From positions 1,240,001-1,304,000 of the forward strand of contig NZ_CP118225.1 of NCBI RefSeq assembly GCF_028768465.1: a DNA stretch of 64,000 nt. Direction: 5' to 3'. How positions within the stretch are numbered: position 1 is the stretch's first letter; every line of letters begins with the position of its first letter. Shown one piece after another: positions 42,968-52,013 of this stretch. The DNA is from Rhodopirellula sp. P2. Lineage in GTDB: Bacteria; Planctomycetota; Planctomycetia; Pirellulales; Pirellulaceae. The position numbers were made by a program, and so were the translations under genes. Below the pieces are notes generated by a model. That model searched no databases. It saw only the letters and a list, made by a program, of their open reading frames with translations, and was not told the DNA's origin.

Positions 42968-43162
42968 GGTGTGGCTCGGCTAAATCGAAGAATCAAGCTC
43001 GCGCGAATGGGTTTGCCGGCAGTCGTTCGACGCGGTCTGGCAACCGTTGTCATTCCGGGGTGGTGCTGATCCGGAACAGCGTGGATCCGGCTATGCCTAA
43101 TCGAGCTTGAGTGCAACATTGGTGATCAACGACATCTCAGTGGCGACTCAAGGACAAACGAC

Positions 43163-43969
43163 ATGGATTTGAAATTAGGCGGCAACGTGGCTTTGATCAC
43201 GGGTGGCGCGAGCGGGATCGGATTGGCGACCGCGAGAATGTTTGCGGAAGAAGGCTGTTCGCTTCAGCTTTGGGATGTTTCGCCCCAAGTCGAAGAAGCG
43301 GCGAGCGAGTTGCGAGAGCTGGGCGTGAAAGTCGGCACGCAGATCGTCGACATTGTCGATGAAGAACAGGTCAAACACGCGGTCAGTTCCTGCATGAATG
43401 AACACGGACGTCTCGACCATGTGGTGCACTGCGCTGCGATCGGGTCGGGGAAGTTCGGCTTCCCGTTCACCCACGTTGCTCCAAGCGATTGGAAGCGAAC
43501 GCTGGAAGTCAATGTCATCGGGATGGCGAACGTCGCTGCAGCACTGGCTCCGCCGTTGGTTGAGCAGCGGTCGGGATCGTTTGTGTTCCTCGCATCCATC
43601 GCGGGACAAATGGGGTCGCAGACCGATCCGCCGTACAGTGCCAGCAAAGCAGCCAACATTAACTTTGCGCAGTGCATGGCCAAAGACTTGGCACCGCACA
43701 ATGTTCGGGTCAACACGGTTTGTCCGGGGATGGTCAAGACACCGCTGAACCGATCGGTGTGGCAGGCTTGGTACGAACGCACCGATCCTCGCGACCAACT
43801 TTCTTACGAAGATTGGACGGAGCAGAAGATCAAAAACGTGATCCCGCTCGGACGTTGGCAATCCAGTGAAGACGTCGCCGCGATGATCGTGTTTCTCTCG
43901 TCAGAACGAACCAAAGAAGTGACCGGCCAAACCATCAACGTGGATGGTGGTTGCGTGATGCACTGCTAG
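43163..43969 (+). CDS. SDR family oxidoreductase
   Basis: A 268-residue SDR from ATG 43163: VALITGGASGIGLATARMFA at the N terminus, a cofactor-choice aspartate in LQLWDVSPQ that favours NAD, HVVHCAAIGSG near 88 and FLASIAGQMGSQ with PPYSASKAANINFAQ (YSASK) near 140-165. The C-terminal GQTINVDGG motif is standard. It is not in a recognisable operon: the gene downstream is the decayed FecR fragment on the opposite strand, which overlaps the end of this gene. Substrate unknown. Confidence 0.92.
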   Translation: MDLKLGGNVALITGGASGIGLATARMFAEEGCSLQLWDVSPQVEEAASELRELGVKVGTQIVDIVDEEQVKHAVSSCMNEHGRLDHVVHCAAIGSGKFGFPFTHVAPSDWKRTLEVNVIGMANVAAALAPPLVEQRSGSFVFLASIAGQMGSQTDPPYSASKAANINFAQCMAKDLAPHNVRVNTVCPGMVKTPLNRSVWQAWYERTDPRDQLSYEDWTEQKIKNVIPLGRWQSSEDVAAMIVFLSSERTKEVTGQTINVDGGCVMHC

Positions 43970-44315
43970 GAGCATCGAACGATGAAGCGATGCCGAGGGA
44001 CTTGATTCGGGAAGCGGACGAGAGGGCGTCCTGCCGTGGAAGGCGGAGACGTCCGCTTCGCGATCCACTTTGCCGCCGCATCGCTGCAAAGTCCTGCGGG
44101 TGTTGTTGGTCGGAGAGGTTTCGCAGGTCAAAACGCAAGCGGATTTGACGATCGAATCCGATTTGTTCGCTGGATTTCTTGACCAGCAGCAGGTCCTCGG
44201 GCCCCTTGCGGATGTTGGGATTCGTTTGGACCCAGATGTCTCCACCGTTCCCTTGCGCCGCGATGATTTGGGTGAGTTGTCCGGAGTTCTGTTCGAGTGG
44301 CACTCGGTATTCGCT
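43970..44315 (-). pseudogene. Remnant of the C-terminal part of a FecR/adhesin-type protein
   Basis: The minus-strand reading right after the 125-bp element gives SEYRVPLEQNSGQLTQIIAA, then GGDIWVQTNPNIRKGPEDLL and FDRQIRLRFDLRNLSD. The block LLLVKxxx...RLRFDLR resembles disaggregatase-related (CBM96/DUF7594-like) beta-sandwich modules that follow FecR domains in planctomycetes. After RNLSD the reading loses that pattern and runs on in basic and Ser/Arg-rich text to a stop at 43935. It is in frame with nothing upstream, since the element separates it from the FecR fragment at 44433-44677. Judged a broken end of the same original gene. Confidence 0.55.
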
Positions 44316-44432
44316 AAGCAGGTGTCATCGGGTATGTGAGCCGTTGGCGTTAGCCACGGTTTTCACGCGCAACCGGGGCTAACGCCCAAACGGCTCACAT
44401 GGTTGTGCCCGATCATTCCAGCCGACCTGCTT
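44316..44432 (-). repeat. 125-bp palindromic element, copy inserted in the FecR gene (117 bp)
   Basis: Reverse orientation relative to 40301-40425. Reading the plus strand it starts AAGCAGGTGTCATCGGG and ends GACCTGCTT, with the same hairpin as the other copies. It lacks 8 bp near its right end (reverse sense CACCTGCTTAG in place of CACCTGCGTACCTGCTTAG). Its outer ends extend to GCTAAGCAGG and CCTGCTTAGC. It lies between SAWLLPQQILS and SEYRVPLEQ, the two remaining parts of one gene, which is the clearest evidence that these elements move. Confidence 0.85.
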
Positions 44433-44677
44433 AGCGGACAAAATTTGCTGGGGCAGCAACCAGGCGGATGTTTGTTCGGTCAAGCTGCGTGTCTCTCCCG
44501 TTGCGGCCACTTCGATGTCGACTTGTCCATCGAACACCTCGACCACCGACGCCCCACCGGATTTCACCGACACACCGAAGCTGGTCCCTTGATCAATCAG
44601 GCGGCCGTTGGGGGTGTCGACCACAAAGCCTCGCAAGCCATCGCGAACGGTGATCACAGCGGTCCGTGTGGGTGTCC
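44433..44677 (-). pseudogene. FecR-domain fragment
   Basis: The minus-strand frame reads TAVITVRDGLRGFVVDTPNG, then RLIDQGTSFGVSVKSGGASV and VEVFDGQVDIEVAATGETRS, ending SAWLLPQQIL where the 125-bp element begins. This is the conserved second half of FecR periplasmic domains. The first half and the membrane helix that should precede it are missing: the text joins straight onto the sigma factor at about 44677. FecR proteins transmit signals to ECF sigma factors. This copy cannot be functional as it stands. Confidence 0.75.
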
Positions 44678-45009
44678 AGTTGGGTTGCCACCGCGGTCAA
44701 GAACTCATCTGAAAATTGCAGACGGCTGCGTTGTTGCTTTTGCCGCCACGCTCTCATTTGATTGAATGCGACGCGACAGGACCACGCGGTGAAATTGGGG
44801 CCCCATTCGAAGTCATCGAACTTTCGCCACAGAACCAAATCGGTTTCTTGCAGGACCTCTTCGACATCGTTGCGGTCATTCATCAGGCTCATCAGGTAGG
44901 CAAACCGATGACGACGGGTTTGCCCGAGCAACCGCACAAACTCTTCGGTGTGATCGATGGGACCGGTGATCGACGCATTGTGTTCGGGAGTTTCGTGAGA
45001 TGAGTTCAT
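44678..45009 (-). pseudogene. ECF sigma factor, truncated after region 2
   Basis: From ATG 45009 the frame gives MNSSHETPEHNASITGPIDH, then EFVRLLGQTRRHRFAYLMSL, NDVEEVLQETDLVLWRKFDD and FTAWSCRVAFNQMRAWRQKQ, which is sigma region 2 of a planctomycete ECF factor, with the -10-binding helix intact. At about residue 110 the homology stops (AVATQLDTHTD), and the frame then runs into a different reading frame of FecR text. Region 4, needed for -35 recognition, is absent. The two genes seem joined by one deletion, so this sigma factor is broken. Confidence 0.75.
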
Positions 45010-45206
45010 GCCGTTGATCAATCGCGGTTCGGACGGTGTGTTGTCATGCAAAAGAAGACAGCCGATGGGACGCCTTTTTGGACAAAAATGTGGGGGCAAT
45101 CTCAAAATGGTCGATAATTCATGTCCAATGTTTCCGTGTTCCGCTATTTCACGGCAGTTCAGCCACCTTGGAACGATTCTCACACCGAAACCCTTTGAGC
45201 TCCCCC

Positions 45207-48086
45207 ATGCAATCTCTGCGGCGTCTCATTTTATGCTGTTGGTTCTTGTTGATCGTCACGAATGCAAAGTTTGCTGGCGGCCAGCAGCCACCCATTCGGA
45301 CGGATCTGTTCATCAGTGGCGTTCGCCCGCACCTGACGACGTATGGTATCTACAGCCAAAACGGGGCGCATCGGAAGTCGGGACACAACGAGTGTGGGAT
45401 CGGAGCGATTGTGCCGTGGGCCGGCAAGCTATGGATGGTCAACTATGCACCGCACATGCCAGGTGGCAGTGAGCACAAGTTGTTCTCCGTCGAACCGGAT
45501 CTGACCAAGCCCCTGAATGTGCATCCCGAAAGCGTCGGTGGAACACCAGCGGGGCGGATGATTCACGAAGAGTCGCAGCAGTTGCTGATCGGGCATCACT
45601 TGATCGATGCCAAAGGCAAGGTGCGAACCATTTCTCCCAGCGACATGCCGATGCGAGTGACGGCGATCGCGCGGCATCTGAAAGATCCCGAGAACATGGT
45701 GTACTACATCGACATGGAAGGGGCCATTTGGGAAGCCAATGTGCACTCCTTGGAGGTCAATCGGTTGTTCAAAAAGCCCGTTCCGGGTTGGCACGCGAAG
45801 GGCGGCTACACTTCGCAAGGACGTTTGGTGATTTCCAACAACGGGGAACTGCACGTTGGTGACTACAAAGATGTTTTGGTCGGTGGCGAAGCCAAGGACG
45901 ACGAAGAACGTGGCGTGCTGGCGGAGTGGGATGGCGAGACATGGCGGATCGTTGAGCGTCGGCAATACACCGAAGTCACAGGACCCAAAGGCATCACGGG
46001 CGGCAGTGATGGAAATGAGCCGATTTGGTCGATGGGCTGGGATCGACGAAGCGTTCGTTTGAAGTTGTTGGAAAACGGAACGTGGCACACTTATCTGCTG
46101 CCCAAGGCTGCCTATTGCAACGACGCCAGTCATGGTTGGTACACCGAATGGCCGCGAATCCGTGAGATCACAGACGGACGTTGGATGATGGACATGCACG
46201 GCATGTTCTTTGATTTTCCGAAGGGGTTTTCGGCGGCCAATTCCAAAGGCTTGCGTCCCATCGGAAGCCATCTACGCTACGTTCCTGATTTTTGTGCTTG
46301 GAACGATCAGTTGGTGCTGGCATCGGATGAAACCAGTGTTCAAGGCAATCCCTTGGCGGGCCAACCACAAAGCAATTTGTGGTTTGGTGACTACCAGGAT
46401 CTGAAGACTTGGGGGCCCGCGTCAGCTTACGGTGGCCCCTGGATTGATGATGAAGTGAACGCGGATCAATGGACGGATCCTTTCCTCGTCGATGGTTTCC
46501 AAACGAGAACGTTGTATCTGGCGGTTGGCCAGTTGAAATCGAAGCCGGTGGTCGCCTTGCGAGCGACGGATCAACAAGCGATCACATCGATGCCCGAGAA
46601 GCTGAGCGTGCTTCCGACCGTGACGGTGCGACGTGGCAATTGGACTCGGCCGGCAAAGGGATATGCCTTTGAAGTTGATCAGCCCGTCACGGTTTACTTG
46701 GCCGTGGATCATCGAGGTGACCCGCCCATGTCATCGGACTGGCAGTTGACGCAGATGGAAGTCCGGTGGGGCAATGGGCACCATGATCGGGTTTACAAAC
46801 GATCGTTCCCCGCTGGGAAAGTTTCCGTTCCCGCCAATGAAACCGAGCACACACCCGGATCGTTTGGGATGCCGCACACCGCGTTCGTCGAAGGCAACGC
46901 GACGGTGAAAACGATTCGAGGTGAAGGAGCGACGTTGAACCAACCGCAAGCTTCGCAGCAATCCAAGAAATTCGCCGTGCCTGCGGATTCATCGGTTCAG
47001 CTCACCATGCAAATCGATCCCAATGGAACGAACGAGTGGGTTGGTTTTCGTGAATTTTCGGTGGCTGGTGGAGACAGCGTTGTGGAGACGCTTCCCGAAG
47101 AGTTGGGGGCCGTTTGGGTACGGTTCAAAACGGATCGCGATTGCATCGCGACCGCGTTTTTGCATCAAACATCCGCCTATCCAAATCAGCAGCGTCACGA
47201 GGAACTGTTTGCTGGATTGGCTGACGTGGATGATTCGCAAGCCGTTGAAGCATTGGTCTATCCCGCTCAACGCAGTCGTGACTTGCGGTTGCTGACGGCT
47301 GATGGAAAGGCATTTGAATTCACGAAAAACGCCTTTCAATTCGAGTCAGATGAATTTGATTCGAAGTTGGCCGAGAAGCTGCAAGTGGAACCGGAGTTCA
47401 CGGTGGATGAAGCTTCCGACATCGTTCGATATCAGGGAAGAAATTATCGACTGCCCAAGGGCGACGCGATCTATGACAAGCCCTTTGAATCGGGTTGGCC
47501 TCGCGCGCTGCGAGAAGTGGAATCAGAACGCACGATCGCGAATATTCATGGGACGTTTTATGAAGTGCCGTTGGTGATCAATGGCGCTCCGCCGGCTTGG
47601 AATTTGATCCGGCCGGTGTCGAGTCATGGAAAACGGATCTCGGACTATTGTTCTTGGAACGGATTGTTGGTGCTGGCTGGTGTCAAGCAAGACGCAGCAG
47701 CGAGCGAGCATGTGTTTCGTGATTCGGCGTCCGGAATGGGGATTTGGTTTGGTGGAGTGGATGACCTTTGGAAGTTTGGCAAGCCGGTCGGACACGGGGG
47801 CCCCTGGAAAAACTCCGACGTCCGGGCGGGGAAACCATCGGACGCCTATCTGATGCGGGGCTACGACAAGAAAGCACTCGCACTGTCGCACACCGACACG
47901 ACTCCGGTAACGATGACCGTGGAAGTGGACTTGGACGGTGAAGGTCGGTGGATCCCGGTGAAGGAATTGGTTGTGCCCGCCGGAAGCACGGTCCGGCACG
48001 AGTTTCCGGTTGGTTTCGCTGCGTGCTGGGCACGTGTTGTCAGCGATTCTGACACGACCGCGACGGCGATGTTCGATTACAGGTAG
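45207..48086 (+). CDS. Large secreted protein with internal duplication, function unknown
   Basis: A 959-residue protein read from ATG 45207, the start that puts a signal peptide at the N terminus (LRRLILCCWFLLIVTNAKFA). The two halves carry a matching block. In the first: GTHMFFDFPKGF-like text near 338, then SHLRYVPDFCAWNDQLVLAS near 360, LWFGDYQDLKTWGPASAYGG near 395 and PWIDDEVNADQWTDPFLVDG. In the second: IHGTFYEVPLVING near 780, ISDYCSWNGLLVLAGVKQD near 810, IWFGGVDDLWKFGKPVGHGG near 842 and PWKNSDVRAGKPSDAYLMRG. This indicates a duplicated beta-propeller- or lectin-like module. No catalytic motif is evident. Exported and probably periplasmic or surface-attached. Confidence 0.75.
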   Translation: MQSLRRLILCCWFLLIVTNAKFAGGQQPPIRTDLFISGVRPHLTTYGIYSQNGAHRKSGHNECGIGAIVPWAGKLWMVNYAPHMPGGSEHKLFSVEPDLTKPLNVHPESVGGTPAGRMIHEESQQLLIGHHLIDAKGKVRTISPSDMPMRVTAIARHLKDPENMVYYIDMEGAIWEANVHSLEVNRLFKKPVPGWHAKGGYTSQGRLVISNNGELHVGDYKDVLVGGEAKDDEERGVLAEWDGETWRIVERRQYTEVTGPKGITGGSDGNEPIWSMGWDRRSVRLKLLENGTWHTYLLPKAAYCNDASHGWYTEWPRIREITDGRWMMDMHGMFFDFPKGFSAANSKGLRPIGSHLRYVPDFCAWNDQLVLASDETSVQGNPLAGQPQSNLWFGDYQDLKTWGPASAYGGPWIDDEVNADQWTDPFLVDGFQTRTLYLAVGQLKSKPVVALRATDQQAITSMPEKLSVLPTVTVRRGNWTRPAKGYAFEVDQPVTVYLAVDHRGDPPMSSDWQLTQMEVRWGNGHHDRVYKRSFPAGKVSVPANETEHTPGSFGMPHTAFVEGNATVKTIRGEGATLNQPQASQQSKKFAVPADSSVQLTMQIDPNGTNEWVGFREFSVAGGDSVVETLPEELGAVWVRFKTDRDCIATAFLHQTSAYPNQQRHEELFAGLADVDDSQAVEALVYPAQRSRDLRLLTADGKAFEFTKNAFQFESDEFDSKLAEKLQVEPEFTVDEASDIVRYQGRNYRLPKGDAIYDKPFESGWPRALREVESERTIANIHGTFYEVPLVINGAPPAWNLIRPVSSHGKRISDYCSWNGLLVLAGVKQDAAASEHVFRDSASGMGIWFGGVDDLWKFGKPVGHGGPWKNSDVRAGKPSDAYLMRGYDKKALALSHTDTTPVTMTVEVDLDGEGRWIPVKELVVPAGSTVRHEFPVGFAACWARVVSDSDTTATAMFDYR

Positions 48087-48192
48087 TCCGCCGTCGGTGG
48101 GGCCGCGCGACTTGGCATTTGCACGAAACGCCCTATCGGATTCATGTTAAAAAGAAACGACGTGTGTCCGTGTTTTGAAGGGTGGGAGTGGA

Positions 48193-48417
48193 ATGGCGAA
48201 CGAGGCGTTGGATCGAGATGGATACTGGGTTCTTCGCGGTGCGGTGACGCCTTCCGAGGTGGAGCATCTGCTGCAGGTGTTCACGCAATTTTTGGTTGCG
48301 GAGTCCAAGTCCGTGCGGGCTCGGTCCAGTCGCGGGCATGTCTATGCCGCACGCAACTTGATTGACAGCACTCCGGACGCTATCGCTTTCCGGTTGACTC
48401 AATCAACAGGCTGTTAA
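48193..48417 (+). pseudogene. Truncated phytanoyl-CoA dioxygenase family protein
   Basis: The 75-codon frame (ATG 48193) opens with MANEALDRDGYWVLRGAVTP, then SEVEHLLQVFTQFL and SRGHVYAARNLIDSTPDAIA, the standard N-terminal helix and strand of PhyH-family Fe(II)/2-oxoglutarate enzymes. It then stops at TAA 48415-48417. The whole catalytic part, with the HxD...H facial triad, is missing and no continuation follows in other frames before the convergent sulfatase gene. A 3' deletion is the simplest explanation, and no function is expected. Confidence 0.65.
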
Positions 48418-48439
48418 GTCGCGGTGGATCGCATGGCGT

Positions 48440-51400
48440 TCACTTGGACTTCGAAAGGGGGTGGTCGTCAAAGTAGAAGTCGTACCAATCTCGCTCTCGC
48501 ATTTTTTTACCTTTGGGCAAACCGGGGGGATCCAGTTCCAGGGTCCAGGTTTGCAAGGTTTCATGCAATTTGCCTGCCAGTTCCGGGTAGCTTTCGATCA
48601 GGTTGCGATGCTCGTGTTGGTCGCTTTCCAAATCGAAGAGGTAGCGTCGTCCGTCGCCAACGAAGATGTACTTCCATTTTCCTTGCCGAACCGCGGCTTG
48701 GTCCCAAAAGCGAAAGTACAACGTGCGAGTCGAGGGGATTTGAATGTCGTTCAGTCGCGGGATCAGGTTGATGCCATCGAAGGGTTCGCTTTCAGGGTCG
48801 AGCGTTCCACCAGCGAGTTGCAAGACACTGGGGGCGATGTCGAGGGTGCTGATAGGCCAGTTGTAGGTGATCGCGCTGGGCAGTTGGCTGGGCAGGCTCC
48901 AGATCATCGGCACGCGAATTCCGCCTTCGGAGAGCATGCCTTTTTCACCCACCCAGGGGTCATTGAGGGAGCCGTCCCATCCGCCAGCATCGCCATCAAT
49001 GGGAGTGTCAACCTTGGTCATTTTAAGCGGTGCTCCGTTGTCGCTGGTCATGACGACCAAGGTGTTGTCCAGCAAACCGTGGGTCTTCAATTGGTCCACG
49101 ATCCGTCCAACGCCGTCGTCGATCGCGGCGAGCATCGCGAGTGCATAACGCCGTCGTTTGGGCATCGATTGTGGGAACCGATCGAGGTACTCGTCGGTGG
49201 CTTCCAGCGGCGTGTGCGGTCCGTAGTAATTCAACTGCAAGTAAAACGGTTGGTCGTGATTGCGGTCGATGAAGTTCACCGCCGCATCGGATTGCACGTC
49301 AATGCGAAATCGTTCGTCACGGAGTTGCTTCATCTGTGGCAGCAACTCACCCGAGGCGAGATCAAAGTTGGTGCGATAGTTCGTCATGGCTCCCCAGTAG
49401 TATTCGTCGAAACCTTGCTGGGCTGGGGAATATGGTTGGATCTTTGGCCATGGGATTCGGACTTGTCGTCGCGGTTTGTCCGCCATCGCTGGCAATTCGC
49501 GGCGGATCCAGTCGACGCAGGTCACGTTGGGTTCCAAGTGCCATTTGCCGACGAAACCGGTGCGGTAGCCGAGTGGTTGCAAATGCTCAGCCATGGTCAC
49601 GGCTTCGGTTGGCAAAGGCATGTCGGGGATGGTGTCGATCCCAAAACGTTGTTGGTAGCGTCCGGTGATCAAACCGGCCCGTGATGGACTGCACTGGGGC
49701 GAGGTGACGTAGGCGTTGGTGCAACGAACACCGCGGGCTGCTAGAGCATCGATGTGCGGTGTTTGAATGTCATCAACCACGTCTTGGCAACTCAGGTCAG
49801 CCCAGCCTTGGTCATCGGTGAGGATGATGACGACGTTGGGTTTGGTGGCGGGAATGACGGCTTGGGCGGTTCGGTCACCGACGCGAAAGTAGCCCAGTGG
49901 TTTGCCGGTGGCAGGTTCTCTGACCATCCACACCGCTCCAGGACGAGTGGACTGGGTTTGCGTTTGACCAGGTTGGATGGTGCCGTAGGGTTTGGGATTC
50001 GCTTCTTCATCCATCCAGCAAAGTTCGACGGGGTCGCGTTGCTGGTTGAGGAAGTGCACCGGGAATTTGTTCCCGGCGGGTTTGGACGGCGGGGCGGCAC
50101 CGTCATCGATCGGGTGGAACGAGAGTTTCGCCAGTGACTTCACCGATGGTTCAATCCGTTTCGCAAACTCGGTCGGTGCGATGGATCGAAAGTGAGTGAG
50201 TTGCGAAATGGCGGTGGCCTGATTCGCGAGATTTTCCCACTCATAGGGATCGGCCTGGATGTCATACAGTTCTTCACTGCCGTCCGGGTAATGAACGTAA
50301 CGATGAGTCCGCCCGCTGATCGCGTAACCGCCTGGTTGGGAGAGATACGTGACGGAATTTTGAGTCCAGTCCTGCGAATCCGGATCGTGAAGCAGAGGCA
50401 GGAGACTCGGCCCGTCGTTTTGCGGCCGCGAAGGCAATTCGCACAGATCGAGGAGCGTCGGGAACAGACTGAGAGTGTTCACCGGTGCATCGCAGACGAC
50501 GCCGGAGGGTGTGCCCTCGGGCAGCGAGGGGCTGAGCGATTGAGGGACGCGAACCATCAAGGGTACGCGGGTGACCGCTCGCCATGGGGTGTACTTTTGC
50601 CAGTGTTCTTTCTCACCCAGTTGCCACCCGTGATCTGACCAGAGAACCACGATCGTGTTGTTCGCGTTGGGCCCGGATTCCAAGGCGTCCAGGACTCGAC
50701 CGAGCATTGCATCGGCAAAGTGAATGGATGCGAGGTAGCCTTGAATGCCTTGCTTCCATTGGTCTTGTTCTTGAATGTGAGCGAAGTAGCGATTGCGAGC
50801 GGCGCGTTGACCCGCAGCGGGCACGTCGTCCAAATCGTTTTCAAGGTATCCCGGTGGTAGCTGGATGCTCTCGAGTGGAAATGGTTCGAAGTACTTTTGG
50901 GGCACAAACCAGGGTTCGTGAGGTCGGTAGATCCCGCAACCAAGGAAGAACGGTTGGTCATGTTCGGCGCGAAGTTGGTCGCCGATCCACTGGCTGACCG
51001 CCCAGTCACCACCGAACTCTTCATCGGTGACGTCGAGTGCGGCCCAGTCCGTTTCAACGTATTGCCACGGCCCGCCACGTTTCAAACTGACCGGGCGCTG
51101 GGTGGGGTAGAACGTTTGTGGCAATGGGTTTTCGGATTCGGCTTTGGGAAAGTACTCGTCCCACGAGTCCGCGTCGATGAAGTAGTGCAGCAGTTTGCCG
51201 GAGCCCGCGGCGTGATAGCCATGGTTGCGAAAGTACTGCGGCAAGATGACCTCGTCCGGCATGATCTCTCGCATCTGTTGGCGATTGTCATACAGCCCCG
51301 ATTGATGAGGGGACCGGCCGGTGAAGACGGCAGAGCGACATGGGTTGCAAGCCGGTGCCGGGCAATGAGCGTTGGAGAACAGGATCCCACTGGCCGCCAG

Positions 51401-51583
51401 CCGATCCAAGTTGGGAGTGATCGTTTGCGGGTGCCCGCCCAAGCAACCGATCCAGTCATTCAGATCGTCCATCGCGATGAACAGAACGTTCGGTTTCGCG
51501 GGCGGTTGGGAGGATTCCGCGAAAGCATGTGGAAGGGCCAGCAGCATCCAAAGCAGCAAGGTCGACAGTGGGCGGTACATCAT
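48440..51583 (-). CDS. Two-sulfatase fusion with a VHL beta-like domain in the linker
   Basis: About 1,047 residues from ATG 51583 (a second ATG follows directly), with the signal peptide MYRPLSTLLLWMLLALPHAF. The first sulfatase (about 30-480) has LFIAMDDLNDWIGCLGGHPQ near 35 and CNPCRSAVFTGR near 76, a Cys-type CxPxR that is converted to formylglycine, and SDHGWQLGEKEHWQK near 320. The second (about 580-1030) has VVIILTDDQGWADLSCQDV and CSPSRAGLITGRYQQRFG near 629, again Cys-type, and TSDNGAPLKMTK near 850. Between them (nt about 49846-50072) lies FPVHFLNQQRDPVELCWMDE, then NPKPYGTIQPGQTQTQSTRP and VWMVREPATGKPLGYF, the pattern of the VHL beta domain. Both catalytic cysteines are kept, so two activities on sulfated glycans are expected. 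Confidence 0.9.
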   Translation of the reverse strand: MMYRPLSTLLLWMLLALPHAFAESSQPPAKPNVLFIAMDDLNDWIGCLGGHPQTITPNLDRLAASGILFSNAHCPAPACNPCRSAVFTGRSPHQSGLYDNRQQMREIMPDEVILPQYFRNHGYHAAGSGKLLHYFIDADSWDEYFPKAESENPLPQTFYPTQRPVSLKRGGPWQYVETDWAALDVTDEEFGGDWAVSQWIGDQLRAEHDQPFFLGCGIYRPHEPWFVPQKYFEPFPLESIQLPPGYLENDLDDVPAAGQRAARNRYFAHIQEQDQWKQGIQGYLASIHFADAMLGRVLDALESGPNANNTIVVLWSDHGWQLGEKEHWQKYTPWRAVTRVPLMVRVPQSLSPSLPEGTPSGVVCDAPVNTLSLFPTLLDLCELPSRPQNDGPSLLPLLHDPDSQDWTQNSVTYLSQPGGYAISGRTHRYVHYPDGSEELYDIQADPYEWENLANQATAISQLTHFRSIAPTEFAKRIEPSVKSLAKLSFHPIDDGAAPPSKPAGNKFPVHFLNQQRDPVELCWMDEEANPKPYGTIQPGQTQTQSTRPGAVWMVREPATGKPLGYFRVGDRTAQAVIPATKPNVVIILTDDQGWADLSCQDVVDDIQTPHIDALAARGVRCTNAYVTSPQCSPSRAGLITGRYQQRFGIDTIPDMPLPTEAVTMAEHLQPLGYRTGFVGKWHLEPNVTCVDWIRRELPAMADKPRRQVRIPWPKIQPYSPAQQGFDEYYWGAMTNYRTNFDLASGELLPQMKQLRDERFRIDVQSDAAVNFIDRNHDQPFYLQLNYYGPHTPLEATDEYLDRFPQSMPKRRRYALAMLAAIDDGVGRIVDQLKTHGLLDNTLVVMTSDNGAPLKMTKVDTPIDGDAGGWDGSLNDPWVGEKGMLSEGGIRVPMIWSLPSQLPSAITYNWPISTLDIAPSVLQLAGGTLDPESEPFDGINLIPRLNDIQIPSTRTLYFRFWDQAAVRQGKWKYIFVGDGRRYLFDLESDQHEHRNLIESYPELAGKLHETLQTWTLELDPPGLPKGKKMRERDWYDFYFDDHPLSKSK

Positions 51584-52013
51584 CGCGAATCTTTGTTGAG
51601 TGCGAGTGAGAACGGGCAGCGTGAGAACAGTTTCCGATTCGAACCGCAAAAGGGAACGCTATCCCGGAGGGCATCGATTTGATGCGTGACTCCTTTGAGC
51701 GTGCTCGTCTGCGTGGGCCGAAGGAAGGAGGCTTTGCGACGCATCTCCGGCAAGGACTTGCCTGGAAAGGTTCGCTCATCTGCCGGAGCAGCGCCGAAGC
51801 GGCTCGATCCGGCCTACCTGTTCAACGTCGATGATACAATGCGCGTGGCAGCGATGTTTCACCCCGATGACTGAGAGGGCACAAACGCCCGCTAGCGGTG
51901 GATTATGCTGCGTTCGGACGAAGTTTTATTTTTGCACGCGGCGCCGGGTGGTGTTGCCTGCGATTTGATAACTGCACTTTTGTATTTTGATTGCTCCATT
52001 GGATAGGCAAGTG
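51584..52013. other. Intergenic region between divergent sulfatase and esterase, no gene seen
   Basis: About 430 bp with no supported coding frame. The stretch nearest the esterase (about 51905-52010) is A/T-rich (tttatttttgcacg, tttgtattttgattgc) and could hold its promoter. No repeat or palindrome stands out. Confidence 0.5.

Noticed and set aside
45036-45206. Upstream extension of the large secreted protein
   Set aside because: It would place 57 residues before the signal peptide; ATG 45207 puts the signal at the N terminus.
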